Shown: positions 62,811 through 64,000 of the stretch, piece after piece | How the letters are laid out: each line of letters opens with the position of its first letter | Numbering within the stretch: the stretch's first letter is position 1 | From: an uncultured Sphingomonadaceae bacterium | GTDB lineage: Bacteria > Pseudomonadota > Alphaproteobacteria > Sphingomonadales > Sphingomonadaceae | DNA length: 64,000 nt | NCBI GenBank assembly: GCA_947503245.1 | Contig: CANNCV010000001.1 | Coordinates: 1,239,501 to 1,303,500 of the forward strand | Reading direction: 5' to 3' | The notes under the pieces: model-generated | What the model saw: only the letters and a program-made list of their open reading frames with translations | Told to the model about the DNA's origin: nothing | Databases searched by the model: none | Made by a program: the position numbers and the translations under genes

Positions 62811-64000
62811 ATGACCGCATTTGAAACCGACTATCTGATCATTGGTGCAGGCGCTGTGGGACTGGCTTTTGCGGATACGCTGATTGATGAAGACCCGGAT
62901 TGTGACATCATCATTGTTGATAAGCATGGCCAACCGGGCGGCCATTGGAATGACGCTTACAGCTTTGTCGCGCTGCACCAGCCTTCCGCCTTTTATGGTG
63001 TAAACTCAATGGAGCTGGGTTCTGGGCGGGTGGATGATGCTGGTTATAATAAGGGCTATTTGGAGCTGGCCAGCGGCCCGGAAGTTACGGGATATTTCCA
63101 TAAGGTGATGCACCAAAAACTGATACCGTCAGGGCGTGTGCGCTATTTCCCTATGAGTGAATATCATTGGCCTCATGGCGATGATGATGCGCACCGCTTT
63201 ACGCATATTCTGTCCGGCGAAGAACATAGCGTCACGGTGCGCAAAAGGCTGGTTGATGCTACCTATTTTGCCACGTCTGTGCCCTCCACACATACGCCAA
63301 AATTTGCGATTGGTGATGATGTGCGGCTGGTGACGCCGAATGATTTGCCGCATTTGTGGAAAGACCCCAGCAATATTCCCCAGAAATTCTGCATTTTGGG
63401 TGCGGGCAAGACGGCTATGGATGTTGGCGTGTGGTTGCGCAATTCCGGTGCGCCCGCTGATGCGATATCATGGGTCTGCCCGCGCGCAAGCTGGCTGCTG
63501 AACCGTGCCTGCACGCAGCCGGGCATAGAGTATTTCAATCAGGCGATGGGCGGGCAGGTGGCATTGGCCAAAGGGCTGGCCGAAGCAGAAGATGTAACCG
63601 ACCTATTTCACCGGTTGGAAGCAGATGGCTTCATGCTGCGTATCGATAAGGAATTGGAGCCGCAAATGTTCCACTATGCCACGATATCGCAGGGCGAGGT
63701 GGAGATATTGGCGGGCATTGACGATGTTATCCGCATGGGCCGGGTTGAGAGCATTGATGCAAGCGGCATGACATTAGCTGAAGGCCGCCGTGATATGCCC
63801 GCAGATACGCTGTACATTGATTGTACGGCGACTGCGGTTGAGCTGCGTGAAACGGTGCCGATGTTCCAGCCAGGCAAGATAGTGCCGCAAATGGCGCGTA
63901 TCCCGCAACCGGCTTTTAGCGCAGCGCTTTGCGCTTATCTGGAAGCGCACCGCGATGATGACACAGAACGCAACCGGCTGTCTATGCCGGTAAAGCTGCC
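62811..64000 (+). CDS. FAD/NAD(P)-dependent flavoprotein, C-terminus outside window
   Basis: ATG at 62811 opens a frame still open at the window edge (about 396 codons). The N-terminus has YLIIGAGAVGLAFAD, the FAD dinucleotide loop, followed by GQPGGHWNDAY, seen in flavin monooxygenase-like proteins. A second dinucleotide loop, FCILGAGKTAMDVGVWL near residue 200, would bind NAD(P)H. The protein resembles uncharacterised sphingomonad flavoproteins; no substrate can be named. It starts 50 bases after the amidohydrolase and may share its transcript. Confidence 0.8.
   Translation, partial: MTAFETDYLIIGAGAVGLAFADTLIDEDPDCDIIIVDKHGQPGGHWNDAYSFVALHQPSAFYGVNSMELGSGRVDDAGYNKGYLELASGPEVTGYFHKVMHQKLIPSGRVRYFPMSEYHWPHGDDDAHRFTHILSGEEHSVTVRKRLVDATYFATSVPSTHTPKFAIGDDVRLVTPNDLPHLWKDPSNIPQKFCILGAGKTAMDVGVWLRNSGAPADAISWVCPRASWLLNRACTQPGIEYFNQAMGGQVALAKGLAEAEDVTDLFHRLEADGFMLRIDKELEPQMFHYATISQGEVEILAGIDDVIRMGRVESIDASGMTLAEGRRDMPADTLYIDCTATAVELRETVPMFQPGKIVPQMARIPQPAFSAALCAYLEAHRDDDTERNRLSMPVKL

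Noticed and set aside
1-64000. tRNA, rRNA, CRISPR, insertion sequence or prophage features
   Set aside because: No cloverleaf arms, rRNA-like blocks, regularly spaced repeats, transposase motifs or phage structural genes were seen while reading both strands.

Overview
The window reads as chromosomal DNA of an alphaproteobacterium, most likely a sphingomonad (order Sphingomonadales) of moderate GC content, about 50-55% by eye on several lines. This is inferred from protein character and gene neighbourhoods: the complete dcw cluster with meso-DAP type MurE, an exported M48 protease with TPR repeats, a DUF4129/DUF4350/MoxR/DUF58/SpoIIM/RDD operon, an ScsC/BdbD-like DsbA protein, and the locus pairing an FAD/cyclic-nucleotide/ferredoxin protein with an FHA multiheme cytochrome. 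No rRNA, tRNA, insertion sequence, prophage or CRISPR array was seen. Coding density is very high and most neighbours overlap by 1 or 4 bases.

Layout. (1) 1-3.6 kb: the 5' part of a secreted PDZ-type protein, then a two-gene signalling unit made of a membrane TIR-SH3-YARHG protein and a TPR-SLOG-class III nucleotidyl cyclase. (2) 3.6-9.1 kb, minus strand: a DsbA-family oxidoreductase, an M48 protease, a secreted protein with an LRAT-like NCxHFV motif, and an osmoprotectant ABC transporter with fused permease and binding protein. (3) 9.2-16.3 kb: an SDR enzyme, PhhB, the haem exporter pair CcmAB, a PAS-GGDEF-EAL-PilZ protein, cysteine synthase and two membrane proteins. (4) 16.3-35.4 kb: mraZ, rsmH, ftsL, ftsI, murE, murF, mraY, murD, ftsW, murG, murC, murB, ddl, ftsQ, ftsA, ftsZ. 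Every junction from mraZ to ftsA overlaps, and the 370-bp leader carries two DnaA boxes, a LexA-type direct repeat, four 10-bp-spaced MraZ-type repeats, a hairpin and a small upstream ORF. (5) 35.5-38.3 kb: a TPR/SPOR protein and a CcmI-like TPR protein.

(6) 38.5-44.7 kb holds the most unusual locus. One polypeptide carries an FAD/NAD(P)H module, two cyclic-nucleotide-binding domains and a four-cluster ferredoxin module. It is followed by a membrane protein with the His spacing of a di-haem cytochrome b, a protein with a cytoplasmic FHA domain and a periplasmic decahaem domain, and a CpdA-type phosphodiesterase. I infer a cyclic-nucleotide- and phosphoprotein-gated electron conduit across the inner membrane. 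(7) 44.9-49 kb: an M3 peptidase, an HLD-I haloalkane dehalogenase and an S1/P1 nuclease. (8) 49.1-55.4 kb: the MoxR/DUF58 envelope operon. (9) 55.4-59.3 kb, minus strand: an acyl-CoA carboxyltransferase, a methyltransferase, a lipoprotein peroxiredoxin and an isoaspartyl peptidase. (10) 59.4-64 kb: ispG, an AT-rich orphan ORF, an amidohydrolase and the start of a flavoprotein.

All functional calls come from reading motifs and family resemblance by eye. No database search or structure prediction was run.
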